Positions 46,305 to 55,183 of a DNA stretch of 64,000 nucleotides are shown in pieces. The stretch lies in assembly GCA_965223095.1 (NCBI GenBank), contig OZ244979.1:558001-622000 (forward strand), given 5' to 3'. A program made the position numbers and the translations under genes. Under the pieces are notes generated by a model. That model had not been told where the DNA came from. It did not search any database and saw nothing but the letters and a program-made list of their open reading frames with translations. Numbering within the stretch: the first letter of the stretch is position 1; each line of letters starts with the position of its first letter. This DNA is from J054 sp965223095 (GTDB lineage Bacteria > Pseudomonadota > Gammaproteobacteria > Steroidobacterales > GCA-2729495).

Positions 46305-47588
46305 TCATCCCGTTGTCTTCCACACGCCATGATGAACGAACGAATTGTGCAGCAGAGAGCGTATCTGATCGGCATCCACGGCACTCGATCCCCCGCTAAA
46401 TTCTTCTACCAATTCCGCAACGGAAAGTCTGATGCCTGTATTGATTCGTTCGATCAGGCCGATAAGACCAGGGTGCTTCGGGCAAGTAAACTTTGCGCCG
46501 TTGACGGCGTACAGCAGATCGGATCCACTGTCGAGATAACGAATCGGCATGAGCGAGCTGGATTGAATTTCGTCGCTGTCCGCAAGACTTTCTCCTTCCA
46601 GCCGATAAGGGGATACGTAGTAACCAAAGCGAGAAATCCACTCCAAATAGTAGGCGCGTGAACCGCTTCGCATGCCTGGATTTTTCATGAGCTCGTCCTG
46701 CAAGCCCATTAGGTGATCAACAATCGGCGCGGCTGAGCCTTGATAGCCGATCGTCTCTGGCAGTTTGATCTGATTGTTATCCAATGCCCATTCCACGAGC
46801 TGATACGGAACGTCCAGTGGATTCTCTACGCGCAGGAATCCCAGCGCCACGGTTACCGTCGGATCATCGCCCGCTTCTGCTACTCCAATGTGCCAATAAT
46901 CCCGCGGCCAAAACATGACATCACCCGGCCGGCCTTCCAAGACGATTGCCTGATCAATTCTAGTTTTATAGTCGACGTGGTTAAGCTTGACATCTACGTA
47001 TCTGGCATTTGGAGGCACGCCGGGCACATCGCTGAATGTTTCAATGGGCCATACCAAAAATCTCTTTGTCCCCGAAACCACATACGTGATGACATCCTGT
47101 CGGTCCTTATGCAAACCGAGAAAGCTTTCTTTGTAGTTACAAACAAGAATATCCGTGAGAACTTTTTTTAGCGGAAAACCTTGGCGTTTGTATGTGCCCG
47201 ACAAAAAGAAGCAAAAGTGCTTATAGGAAACTGGGTCAAGCGCTTGGTAGTTGTTCAAGATATAGCCAAACTCACCGGGAATATCGCGGTCCAACCGTTG
47301 GATGTAGCTTTCCAGGTTCTGGTCAGCGCTATTCGCCAGAAAAACACTTGCCAGCTCGCCTGTCACCGGTTGACCGTCCACATAGCGCCGCATATCAACG
47401 CGACTGTCATTCCGGTTGATTTTTGCTCGGCGAGTAAACTCCTTGATACCGGCAAAAATATCATCGGCAGTCGCCAGCGGTGTCGGAAATGGCTGCCGGA
47501 TTACGCCCGGCTTCCCGTTGCGAAAAAGTTCAAGATAGTCAGACCAGAACTTCTCAGGTATATCGAAAATAGGTGTGTGCATTTCCAT
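46305..47588 (-). CDS. JmjC/cupin-like Fe(II)/2-oxoglutarate oxygenase
   Basis: The 427-residue protein has a cupin core with a metal triad H-x-D...H: H and D in LGLHKDRQDV (about residue 160) and H in MFWPRDYWHIGVAE (about 230). This fits JmjC-type ribosomal or peptide hydroxylases. The C-terminal 100 residues (VNGAKFTCPKHPGLIGLIERI) look like a winged-helix domain as in RoxA-type proteins. The substrate is unknown; location among glycan genes suggests a protein or glycopeptide target. ATG 47588 is the natural start. Confidence 0.7.
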   Translation of the reverse strand: MEMHTPIFDIPEKFWSDYLELFRNGKPGVIRQPFPTPLATADDIFAGIKEFTRRAKINRNDSRVDMRRYVDGQPVTGELASVFLANSADQNLESYIQRLDRDIPGEFGYILNNYQALDPVSYKHFCFFLSGTYKRQGFPLKKVLTDILVCNYKESFLGLHKDRQDVITYVVSGTKRFLVWPIETFSDVPGVPPNARYVDVKLNHVDYKTRIDQAIVLEGRPGDVMFWPRDYWHIGVAEAGDDPTVTVALGFLRVENPLDVPYQLVEWALDNNQIKLPETIGYQGSAAPIVDHLMGLQDELMKNPGMRSGSRAYYLEWISRFGYYVSPYRLEGESLADSDEIQSSSLMPIRYLDSGSDLLYAVNGAKFTCPKHPGLIGLIERINTGIRLSVAELVEEFSGGSSAVDADQIRSLLHNSFVHHGVWKTTG

Positions 47589-48079
47589 ATTTATACTGAA
47601 GTTTCATATTGCCGGGAAACAGATGATCGCGGTCCCCGTGAGTATTGAGAAGCTGAGATAACACCAATGTCTCACACCCGTCTTAGCTAATACCGGCCAC
47701 TAGCTTCGGAAACGCGATGCACAGCCGTTGACTCGAGATATCGGCACGTCAGGTCGGCTCTGAAAGGCACAAGCGGACAAAGCACGTTGGAGGTCATTGT
47801 TGCAGTTTGGTAGTAAGCGGAATAGCCACTGAAAGTCCAGCTCGCGATCGAGCTGGCGAATCAGGTTCATATACGACCCCGGCTCCGGCCACACATTGGA
47901 TACATAAAACAGCGAAATCAGGGCTCATGAATTGATGGTAATCCAATGTACACAATGTCGGGCCACGGATAAGATATTAAACTTATAAGCCATGCTGACG
48001 CTAACAGTTGCGCTATCCGTCGTATAAAGACACCATACGCATAGCCCTACGGCGGAGACACCAGGCCTAAAACGCCACA
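47589..48079. other. Intergenic region of 490 bp
   Basis: No credible reading frame, RNA gene or repeat is visible; it separates the divergent oxygenase and GT25 genes and must hold their promoters. Confidence 0.45.
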
Positions 48080-48874
48080 ATGAAAATCTTCGTTATAAGC
48101 CTATCCGACGAAACTGCGAGACGTGAGTCTATTTCGAGGCAATTCGAGACCGTAGAGCTCAACTATCGTTTTGCCAACGCCGAGCGCTGCGCGGTAAATG
48201 CGCTAGAAAAAATACCATTAATCGATAAATTTAAGTTCGCTCTTAACACCGGCCGCAAGCCTACGCCCGGCGAACTGGGCTGTTACCAGAGCCATCGCGA
48301 AATGTGGCGACGCTGTGTTTCTTTGCATGAACCGATTTTGATCCTCGAGTCCGACGCACACTTAATGACGGGGTTTAACACAGCTTTAGCTGTGCTTGAC
48401 AAGTGCATTAACGAGATGGGCTTTATTCGCCTACAAGGTGTGGGCAGAGCAACACGATCTTGGAAAATCCGCACAAGTGGTTTAATGCCGGTAACCCAGG
48501 TGGGTGAATGGATTATTAGCCGGATGAAACGGCCGCGCTTGGCGCTGGTGGGTTATGCCCTGCATCCGCGTACAGCCCAGGCCTTGCTAGACGCCTTTCC
48601 CCGCTTCGTCGCTCCGGTGGATTGCATGCTGCAGAAAACATGGATTCACCGACAAGCAATGTTCGTCATTACTCCGCCCATTATTTGCGAAGGCCCGCAT
48701 TCCGCTGATTCAAACATGCTCGGGCGCGATGCTGAGCGAATACAGTTGATGGCCCTGCTGCGACCACCATGGAAACTCTATGAACGCGCTAGACGATTCT
48801 TAACACCCAGCGTGGGTAGCAATCAGATTCACAAGATCGCGGCGCGAAACTGGGACGGGATCACCGAGCTTTAG
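48080..48874 (+). CDS. Glycosyltransferase family 25 (LOS/LPS-type)
   Basis: The 264-residue protein begins MKIFVISLSDETARRESI and contains PTPGELGCYQSHREMWRR and the acidic metal site ILILESDAH, the hallmarks of GT25 enzymes that extend lipooligosaccharide. ESD stands in place of the common EDD. It should act in the cytoplasm on a lipid-linked core. It ends five bases from the convergent membrane-protein gene. Confidence 0.88.
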   Translation: MKIFVISLSDETARRESISRQFETVELNYRFANAERCAVNALEKIPLIDKFKFALNTGRKPTPGELGCYQSHREMWRRCVSLHEPILILESDAHLMTGFNTALAVLDKCINEMGFIRLQGVGRATRSWKIRTSGLMPVTQVGEWIISRMKRPRLALVGYALHPRTAQALLDAFPRFVAPVDCMLQKTWIHRQAMFVITPPIICEGPHSADSNMLGRDAERIQLMALLRPPWKLYERARRFLTPSVGSNQIHKIAARNWDGITEL

Positions 48875-48879
48875 CCAGG

Positions 48880-49533
48880 CTATTTGGCATGACGCCTAAG
48901 AAAAACACCCAGCGCAGCCATCCAAATTGGAAATAACTGAATATAGGCAAAACCAATGGGCGGAAAAATGAAGCTGGCAATGCCGGGCAAAACGTTTAAC
49001 CATCCGTACCAGCCAAACCATTTTGGGAATATTCCGGTCTTTAGAGTACACCAAGCCACCTGACCCGCAAACCAACTCAAACCCACAATGGCAAGAATAT
49101 TGACGAAGCTTCTAATCATGGTGGACATCAGCAGTAGATTTGTCTGATATTCTGGATTCTGCGCTTCGATCAATTGGCTATAGACAACGCCGGGAATATC
49201 AGAAATTCCGGTCATCAAAAAACCCAAACCAGACAATTTCGCGGCCAGTTCGATGAGGCGCGCCGCACCGGGTTGCGCGTTGCGAAAGACATCGGCCACA
49301 CCCAGTCCCAAAAACATCATGGAGAACCCGACCACGATATGGGCAATACCGCTGGAGGTAAACGAGAATGACCAGCGCGCATTGGCGATCTTGCTCATGT
49401 CGGCATAATCAGCCGCTTTGTCTTCAAAACCCAAAGTATAGGGCTCTAAATAAAGTGCGTTTAGGTTATGGATTAGCAGCCCCGCTACAATAAGGAACGC
49501 GGCAACGCTGGCGGCTTTGATGGACATACGCAT
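48880..49533 (-). CDS. Multi-pass membrane protein of unknown function
   Basis: From ATG 49533 (MRMSIKAAS) the 217-residue protein has about six hydrophobic segments, including AASVAAFLIVAGLLIHNLNA, IAHIVVGFSMMFLGLGVADV, FVNILAIVGLSWFAGQVAW and LNVLPGIASFIFPPIGFAYI, with no catalytic motif that I recognise. The earlier start at 49677 would overlap the divergent trmB start and add a non-membrane extension, so it is rejected. Confidence 0.65.
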   Translation of the reverse strand: MRMSIKAASVAAFLIVAGLLIHNLNALYLEPYTLGFEDKAADYADMSKIANARWSFSFTSSGIAHIVVGFSMMFLGLGVADVFRNAQPGAARLIELAAKLSGLGFLMTGISDIPGVVYSQLIEAQNPEYQTNLLLMSTMIRSFVNILAIVGLSWFAGQVAWCTLKTGIFPKWFGWYGWLNVLPGIASFIFPPIGFAYIQLFPIWMAALGVFLRRHAK

Positions 49534-49641
49534 GACTTCTATTCCCGGTGCATTCTTTATGAATATCCTACGGTGTTCGGGCGGCGTATTGATCGACATT
49601 TGGGCTTTGACCAACCAGTAGATGCGATAGTCGTATTGCCC

Positions 49642-50322
49642 ATGGCCAATAGCTCCGCAGACACAAACAACGCGCACCGAAAAATCCGCAGCTTCGTGCG
49701 GCGTGCCGGCCGGCTCACGGCGGGCCAGGCACGCGCCCTTGCGGAGCTTTGGCCGCGGTGGGGGCTTGAACCTGGCCGGCAGAGCCTAGACATGACCAAG
49801 GCTTTTGGGCGTGACGCGCCAACCCTGCTGGAAGTTGGGTTTGGCAACGGTGAAGCGCTAGTCAAGACCGCCCAGCGGCTATCTAACTGGAATTGTTTGG
49901 GCATCGAAGTTCATCAACCTGGCGTCGGGCATTGTTTGCTGGCCGTGGAAGCCGCGCAGCTCAACAATATTAGGGTTTTCCGCGAAGATGCCATGGATGT
50001 CTTGCGCGACTTATTAGTGTCCGGCAGCTTGACGCGCGTACATGTTTTTTTTCCGGATCCCTGGCCAAAAAAACGTCACCACAAGCGGCGCATCGTGCAG
50101 GCGGAGTTCGTCGCATTGGTGGCGGACCGCCTTTGCAAGGGCGGAATCTTCAGGCTAGCCACAGACTGGCAGCCTTATGCTGAACATATGCGTGAAGTAA
50201 TCGACGCAAACTCCAATTTTGTATCTACCACAGATGAATTCAAGCGTCCGGTCACGAAGTTCGAGCAACGCGGCCAAAGACTGGGGCATGTGATTGAAGA
50301 TCTTATCTATCGGCGACGCTAA
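49642..50322 (+). CDS. trmB: tRNA (guanine-46-N7)-methyltransferase TrmB
   Basis: The 226-residue enzyme methylates G46 in the variable loop of tRNA. It shows the SAM site LLEVGFGNGEALV, GIEVHQPGVGHCL, the family motif VFFPDPWPKKRHHKRRIVQ and the C-terminal TKFEQRGQRLGH. ATG 49642 is the family-like start; 49573 would add residues absent from homologues. Confidence 0.96.
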   Translation: MANSSADTNNAHRKIRSFVRRAGRLTAGQARALAELWPRWGLEPGRQSLDMTKAFGRDAPTLLEVGFGNGEALVKTAQRLSNWNCLGIEVHQPGVGHCLLAVEAAQLNNIRVFREDAMDVLRDLLVSGSLTRVHVFFPDPWPKKRHHKRRIVQAEFVALVADRLCKGGIFRLATDWQPYAEHMREVIDANSNFVSTTDEFKRPVTKFEQRGQRLGHVIEDLIYRRR

Positions 50323-50452
50323 TCCAACGCTCACTAGTTTGCGTAAAAATATTTCGCAATAAGACGTGACGAGGGATGCAAATAGGTTTATAACTTAGCT
50401 GAGCCGAATAAAATTTGGCAATTGGTTACCTTGGAGTGACACCCGAAATGGG

Positions 50453-50737
50453 ATGATTTTTCCACAGGTGGGAAGCTGGTATAGACGGGTCGATAAGCGA
50501 CTGTTCGAGGTCGTGGCCATTGACGCTGACGAAGGCACGGTTGAGCTGCAATATTTCGACGGCACCATCGCTGAGCTTGATTTTGAAGCTTGGCATCAGT
50601 TGGAACTTTGCACCGCGGCGCCGCCGGAAGATTGGTCAGGTTCAGTGGACATGGATCCAATGGACAATGCCGAACTTCGCGACACAGCGCGACGAGCCTG
50701 GCAAGATCCGTTGATATTAGTCGATCAACTCGATTGA
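50453..50737 (+). CDS. Small conserved protein, DUF6763-like
   Basis: The 94-residue acidic protein contains QVGSWYRRVDKRLFEVVAID, VELQYFDGTIAELDFEAW and PPEDWSGSVD, a pattern I associate with a small gammaproteobacterial family (DUF6763, from memory). It has no signal or membrane segment and no known function. GTG or GGGATG context at 50453 is acceptable; codon usage resembles nearby core genes. Confidence 0.65.
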   Translation: MIFPQVGSWYRRVDKRLFEVVAIDADEGTVELQYFDGTIAELDFEAWHQLELCTAAPPEDWSGSVDMDPMDNAELRDTARRAWQDPLILVDQLD

Positions 50738-50785
50738 TAAAGGCCCGCTTTTCTGAGCAAAGGCGCTAGTTGGTTGCGCCGGCGG

Positions 50786-51160
50786 CTAGGTTTGGCCGGA
50801 CTCATCGCCGCTGAATGATCCGATCTCGCGCAGTGAACTGGGCGCTTTTACCCATATCTCGTCTTCAACAACACGCAATTCTAGCGCCATTAAAGAACGG
50901 CCCAGGCAAGGCCCAAATACGCAGTCGCCCGTGGCTGGAGTAAACAGGGCACCGTGGCTCGAGCAACGCAGCATGTCACCATTGGGCGTTAGAAATCGGT
51001 CGGGTGGGAAATCTAGCGGGTGCCGAAGGTGCGGACAAATGTTGGCGTACGCATAGACTGCATCGCCCTGGCGCACCACGAAACCCCGAAAGGGCCATTC
51101 TCCATCACCGACCAAAAAGCCCTGGGTGCCAGGATCAGCGAGATCTGCCAGCTGGGCCAC
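50786..51160 (-). CDS. Rieske [2Fe-2S] ferredoxin-like protein
   Basis: The 124-residue protein has the two Rieske cluster motifs: C-P-H in YANICPHLRHPLDF and C-S-S-H in LRCSSHGALF, then GDCVFGPCLG. It lacks a membrane anchor, so it is a soluble single-domain ferredoxin of the kind that serves oxygenases or reductases; the partner is not evident. It is the gene downstream of the AmpG-like transporter, with a gap of about 20 bp. Confidence 0.9.
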   Translation of the reverse strand: MAQLADLADPGTQGFLVGDGEWPFRGFVVRQGDAVYAYANICPHLRHPLDFPPDRFLTPNGDMLRCSSHGALFTPATGDCVFGPCLGRSLMALELRVVEDEIWVKAPSSLREIGSFSGDESGQT

Positions 51161-51180
51161 AGGCCATTCTCGCCAATTAT

Positions 51181-52485
51181 TCAGGACGCGCGCTCCCGGC
51201 GACTGACAACCATCGCCAATACGATCGCCGGTACGCCCATTAGCGCTGCGTACAGGAAAAAATTAAACCAATCGGTAGCTGCGACAATTTGACCAGAGAA
51301 ACCACTAATGAATTTCCCCGGCAAGGTCATGAGGGACGAAAACAAGGCGTACTGCGTGGCGGTATAGCTAACATTTGTCAGGCCCGACAGATAGGCGATG
51401 AATACGGTGCCCGAAAAACCCGCCGCCAAGTTATCCGCGCTAATCGTCAGCACCAATAACCACAGTTTGGCACCACTGGCAGCCATCACGACGAAAAATA
51501 AATTCGTCGTCGCCAACAGAATGGCTCCGGCGACTAAGGGGCCATACAAGCCATAGCGCGCGACCGCCACGCCGCCCAAAGCGGCACCGAATATAGTCAC
51601 AAAGACACCAAATACCTTCGTAACGGTCGCGATTTCGGCCAGGGAAAACCCCAACTCTATATAGAAGGGATTGGCAGTCACACCAAGCACCATGTCGCTG
51701 ATGCGATAGACACCGATAAACAGCAATAAGACCAGCGCCCACCGGCCGTTGCGACGAAAAAATTCAGCGAATGGTCCGACTACTGCGTCGGAAAACCAGT
51801 GCAACAAGCGAGCAACTGGCGTTCGGTCTTGCGATACTGATGGTGGCGCGGCTTGTGGCTCGCTGATCAGCATGGCGGTGATCAGGCCGACACCCATGAG
51901 CGCGGCCATCAGTTGATAAGACGCTTCCCAGTTGAACTGCTGCGCCAACAGCAGAGCACCGGCGCCGGCCACCAATACCGCCAGGCGATACCCGGCCTGG
52001 TAGGTCGCGGCCATCGCGCCCTGCAGGCGGCTTTCCACCGCTTCAATACGATAGGCATCGATGACGATGTCCTGAGTTGCCGACGCAAAGGCCGTTAGCA
52101 CTGCGAACCACGCGATGCGTGAAAGACTTTGGGTGGGGTCGGCACTGGCCATGCCTAGCAACCCAATGATCACCCCCAACTGCGATAGGATCAGCCAACT
52201 TCGTCGCCGGCCTAACCATCCCTTGAGCAGCGGTAGCGGAAATCGATCAACCAAGGGTGCCCATAAAAACTTCAGGGAGTAGGCCATACCGATCCAGGCA
52301 AACCTACCAATATCAGCAATACTGACATCGGCGATGGCAAGCCAAGCCGATAGTGTGGATGCCAGCAGCAAAAACGGCAGCCCGGCGGAGAAGCCTAGGA
52401 ACAACATCGCGATTACCCGTGGATGCAGGTAGATGCGCGCGCCCGCTAGCCAGCCGCCGGGGGCCGTGGGCATGTTAGAAGTCAT
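51181..52485 (-). CDS. ampG: AmpG-family muropeptide permease
   Basis: The 434-residue inner-membrane MFS protein has twelve-segment hydrophobicity and the AmpG motifs LGFSAGLPFLLLASTLSAWL, YSLKFLWAPLVDR and SATQDIVIDAYRIE. It should recycle GlcNAc-anhydroMurNAc peptides from the periplasm. It overlaps the 3' end of the ExoIII-like gene by 11 bp, so the two are likely co-transcribed. Confidence 0.9.
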   Translation of the reverse strand: MTSNMPTAPGGWLAGARIYLHPRVIAMLFLGFSAGLPFLLLASTLSAWLAIADVSIADIGRFAWIGMAYSLKFLWAPLVDRFPLPLLKGWLGRRRSWLILSQLGVIIGLLGMASADPTQSLSRIAWFAVLTAFASATQDIVIDAYRIEAVESRLQGAMAATYQAGYRLAVLVAGAGALLLAQQFNWEASYQLMAALMGVGLITAMLISEPQAAPPSVSQDRTPVARLLHWFSDAVVGPFAEFFRRNGRWALVLLLFIGVYRISDMVLGVTANPFYIELGFSLAEIATVTKVFGVFVTIFGAALGGVAVARYGLYGPLVAGAILLATTNLFFVVMAASGAKLWLLVLTISADNLAAGFSGTVFIAYLSGLTNVSYTATQYALFSSLMTLPGKFISGFSGQIVAATDWFNFFLYAALMGVPAIVLAMVVSRRERAS

Positions 52486-53242
52486 AGTCCATGATCAGCG
52501 GCGCGTGATCTGAGAAACGCTTGGCCTTATAGATGCGAGCCTTGCGTGCCGCGCCGGCCAGATTGCTCGATACGACTTGATAGTCGATGCGCCAGCCCAC
52601 ATTCTTGTCCCAGGCTTGACCACGGTTTGACCACCAGGTGTATTGATCGGGCTGTTGATTGACTTCGCGAAAGGCGTCGGTAAAGCCCGCGGAGCCAAAG
52701 AGTTCATCCATCCAGGCGCGCTCTTGGGGCAGAAAACCCGAGTTTTTTTGATTCGACCGCCAGTTTTTTAGATCAATTTTTTTGTGAGCGATATTCCAAT
52801 CACCGCAAATCACCCAATCGCGGTCTTGAGCCCGTAAACCTCGCAGGTAGGGCATAAAGGCATCAAGAAAGCGGAACTTAGAGGCTTGGCGAGCTTCGTT
52901 GGAAGAACCCGAGGGCGCGTAGAGAGAAATGACGCTCAATCTGCCAAAACGCGCTTCTAGATAACGCCCTTCGTCATCGAACTCGGCAAGCCCGAAGCCG
53001 CGTTTTATTTCGTCGGGTTCACGACGGCTGTAAAGCGCCGTGCCACTATAACCCTTGCGTTTCGCATCCTCGTAAAAGCAATGCCAATTTCTCGGGAAGA
53101 AGCAAGGATCTTCAAGTTGGTGAACTTGCGCTTTGGTTTCCTGAATACAAAAAACGTCCGCCGATTGGCGGGGCAACCACTGAAAAAAGCCTTTGCGAGC
53201 CGCGGCGCGAATGCCGTTGGTATTGACGGTAACGATACGCAT
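52475..53242 (-). CDS. Exodeoxyribonuclease III / Crc-like protein
   Basis: The 255-residue protein belongs to the ExoIII/AP-endonuclease fold. Catalytic residues are all visible: N7, E35 (CIQETKA), Y108 (SLYAPSG), D148/N150 (CGDWNIAH), D220 (RIDYQ), D245/H246 (SDHAPLI). It also resembles Pseudomonas Crc in length and segments such as DLKNWRSNQ, GFLPQERAWMDELFG and HAPLIMDYDF, and like crc it is divergent from pyrE. Crc itself has lost the catalytic residues, so this is best called an active-site-complete ExoIII of the lineage from which Crc arose; whether it aids Hfq regulation is unknown. Confidence 0.9.
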   Translation of the reverse strand: MRIVTVNTNGIRAAARKGFFQWLPRQSADVFCIQETKAQVHQLEDPCFFPRNWHCFYEDAKRKGYSGTALYSRREPDEIKRGFGLAEFDDEGRYLEARFGRLSVISLYAPSGSSNEARQASKFRFLDAFMPYLRGLRAQDRDWVICGDWNIAHKKIDLKNWRSNQKNSGFLPQERAWMDELFGSAGFTDAFREVNQQPDQYTWWSNRGQAWDKNVGWRIDYQVVSSNLAGAARKARIYKAKRFSDHAPLIMDYDF

Positions 53243-53332
53243 GAATAACTGCAGCTGCCGGCGGCCAGGTGGGTGTGCGATACTCTACCAGAACATCAGG
53301 CAATCACTGGACAGCTTCGGTCAGCCTAGAGC

Positions 53333-53974
53333 ATGTCGGACTACAAGCGAGATTTTATTGAATTAGCCCTGGATGTGGGCGCCTTGCGTTTTGGCGAATT
53401 TCGCTTGAAGTCGGGGCGCATCAGTCCGTACTTTTTCAACTGCGGCTTGTTTAACTCCGGGCGTTCGGCCGCGGCTTTAGGTCGCGCCTATGCCGCAGCA
53501 ATCCAAGACGCAAAACTTGAGATCGATTTGTTGTTCGGCCCGGCTTATAAGGGCATTCCCTTGGCGGCGCTAACAGCGGCGGCTTTGGCTGATCATCATC
53601 AACGGGATTTGCCATATTGCTTTAATCGCAAGGAAGTGAAGGCTCATGGTGAAGGCGGAAATATTGTGGGCGCCAAGTTGCAAGGCCGCGTGTTGATCAT
53701 CGATGATGTGATCACCGCTGGCACTGCCATCCGGGAGAGCATGGACTTGCTCGATCAGGCCGCGGCGCAGGCGGCCGGCGTGCTGGTGGCCATGGACCGA
53801 CAAGAGCGGGGCCAGGGCAAAAAGTCTGCCATGCAGGAGGTGGCCGAGACCTACCAAGTTCCGGTTATCAGCATTATTCGGCTGGACGAGCTGATTGCTC
53901 ATATTTCACAAGTTACTGAATATAAAAGATTTTTATCGTCCATGGAGAACTATCGCGAGCAATATGGTATCTAA
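53333..53974 (+). CDS. pyrE: Orotate phosphoribosyltransferase
   Basis: The 213-residue enzyme converts orotate and PRPP to OMP in pyrimidine synthesis. The PRPP-binding motif VLIIDDVITAGTAIRES, the FGPAYKGIPLA loop, the flexible loop RKEVKAHGEGG and the N-terminal RFGEFRLKSGRISPYF are all intact. It is divergent from the ExoIII/Crc-like gene with a 90-bp shared promoter region, as in pseudomonads. Confidence 0.97.
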   Translation: MSDYKRDFIELALDVGALRFGEFRLKSGRISPYFFNCGLFNSGRSAAALGRAYAAAIQDAKLEIDLLFGPAYKGIPLAALTAAALADHHQRDLPYCFNRKEVKAHGEGGNIVGAKLQGRVLIIDDVITAGTAIRESMDLLDQAAAQAAGVLVAMDRQERGQGKKSAMQEVAETYQVPVISIIRLDELIAHISQVTEYKRFLSSMENYREQYGI

Positions 53975-54057
53975 GTCCATATAACCAGTTCACAGTTATA
54001 TTGACCATCAAATGCGATAATGACCGTCTGCGAATCTGGGCCAGGAGCGCCGTACTG

Positions 54058-54708
54058 ATGAGAAACTTTGCACAACAATTAACCATGGCGATACTGCTAT
54101 GCCTGGTTGTTGTACAAGCGGGGCTAAGCGCCGAGAGCTCCCGTAAGGTTTATCGTTGGGTAGACGAGCAAGGCAATGTGCACTATGGCGATCGTGTGCC
54201 TTCTGAATATGCCACTCGAGATCGCGATGTTCTGAATAGCCAGGGTATTGCCGTCGATTCAGAAGAAGGCCAGTTAACCAAAGAGGAACAAGCTGCAGCC
54301 GCCGCTGCGGCCGCCGAGGCCGAGCGTATACGTCAAGAGGAAGCAGAACGGCAGGCCCGCGACGCTACCCTACTGAACACCTATTTGTCAGTTCAAGAAA
54401 TTGAACGTTTACGTGATCAGCGGCGTGAGTTGCTGGACGGCCAAATCAGACTAACCGAACTTTATTTGGACAATCTGCGGGTAAAACTGAATAAGCTACA
54501 AGCCGATGCGGCACGTTTTCGGCCCTACAATACCGATCCCAATGCTCCGCCGATCCACGAAAATCTAACGCGTGAATTGTCGGACACCTTGGATTCGATC
54601 ATGTCCTACGAAAAGAGCTTGGAACGCGTACAACAAAACAAGAACGAGTTGGTTGCCAAATTCGATGCCGACATCGATCGCTTTCGCACCTTACAAGAAA
54701 TCGAATAG
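54058..54708 (+). CDS. DUF4124-domain secreted coiled-coil protein
   Basis: The 216-residue product (ATG 54058, with AGGAG ten bases upstream) has a signal peptide (MAILLCLVVVQAGLSAE region), a DUF4124 motif KVYRWVDEQGNVHYGDRVP and then Ala/Glu-rich and charged coiled coils (about 75-210). DUF4124 proteins are periplasmic and widespread in gammaproteobacteria without an assigned role. Convergent with dut. Confidence 0.88.
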   Translation: MRNFAQQLTMAILLCLVVVQAGLSAESSRKVYRWVDEQGNVHYGDRVPSEYATRDRDVLNSQGIAVDSEEGQLTKEEQAAAAAAAAEAERIRQEEAERQARDATLLNTYLSVQEIERLRDQRRELLDGQIRLTELYLDNLRVKLNKLQADAARFRPYNTDPNAPPIHENLTRELSDTLDSIMSYEKSLERVQQNKNELVAKFDADIDRFRTLQEIE

Positions 54709-54716
54709 CGCGGCAC

Positions 54717-55181
54717 TTAAGTTCCCGTATGCCCAAAGCCGCCGGCACCTCGCTGGCTGGCGGAAAATTCTTCCACAATTTCAAAGTCCGCCTGGATGAC
54801 CGGCACAAAAACCATTTGCGCCAAGCGCAGTCCCGGCTCAATGGCAAAAGTTTTGTCGCCGCGATTCCAACAAGATACAAAAATCTGGCCCTGATAGTCG
54901 GAATCAATCAGTCCTACGAGATTACCCAAAACGACACCGTGCTTATGGCCGAGTCCCGAGCGCGGCAATAGGGTCGCAGCCATGCCCGGATCTTTCATGT
55001 GAATCGCAATGCCCGTGGGAATGAGTTCGGTTTGGCCGGGTTTCAGGCTTAGGGTCTCGTGGATACAGGCACAAAGATCGACCCCGGCGGAGCCCGGCGT
55101 TGCGTATTCGGGCAACGGAAATTCACCGCCCAGACGCGGGTCGAGAACTTTTAGCTGGATCTTGCTGGTTTGGCCCGGCAT
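54717..55181 (-). CDS. dut: dUTP diphosphatase
   Basis: The 154-residue trimeric dUTPase hydrolyses dUTP to dUMP. All motifs are visible: ATPGSAGVDLCA, LPRSGLGHKHG, GNLVGLIDSDYQG, GLRLAQMVFV and the C-terminal RGAGGFGHTG that closes the active site. It lies 2 bp after coaBC, the usual gammaproteobacterial order. Confidence 0.97.
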   Translation of the reverse strand: MPGQTSKIQLKVLDPRLGGEFPLPEYATPGSAGVDLCACIHETLSLKPGQTELIPTGIAIHMKDPGMAATLLPRSGLGHKHGVVLGNLVGLIDSDYQGQIFVSCWNRGDKTFAIEPGLRLAQMVFVPVIQADFEIVEEFSASQRGAGGFGHTGT

Positions 55182-55183
55182 GA

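Noticed and set aside
41602..48874. Accessory glycan region as an island inserted at tRNA-Gly
   Set aside because: The 3' end of tRNA-Gly points away from this region and I see no repeat of its sequence at the far end.
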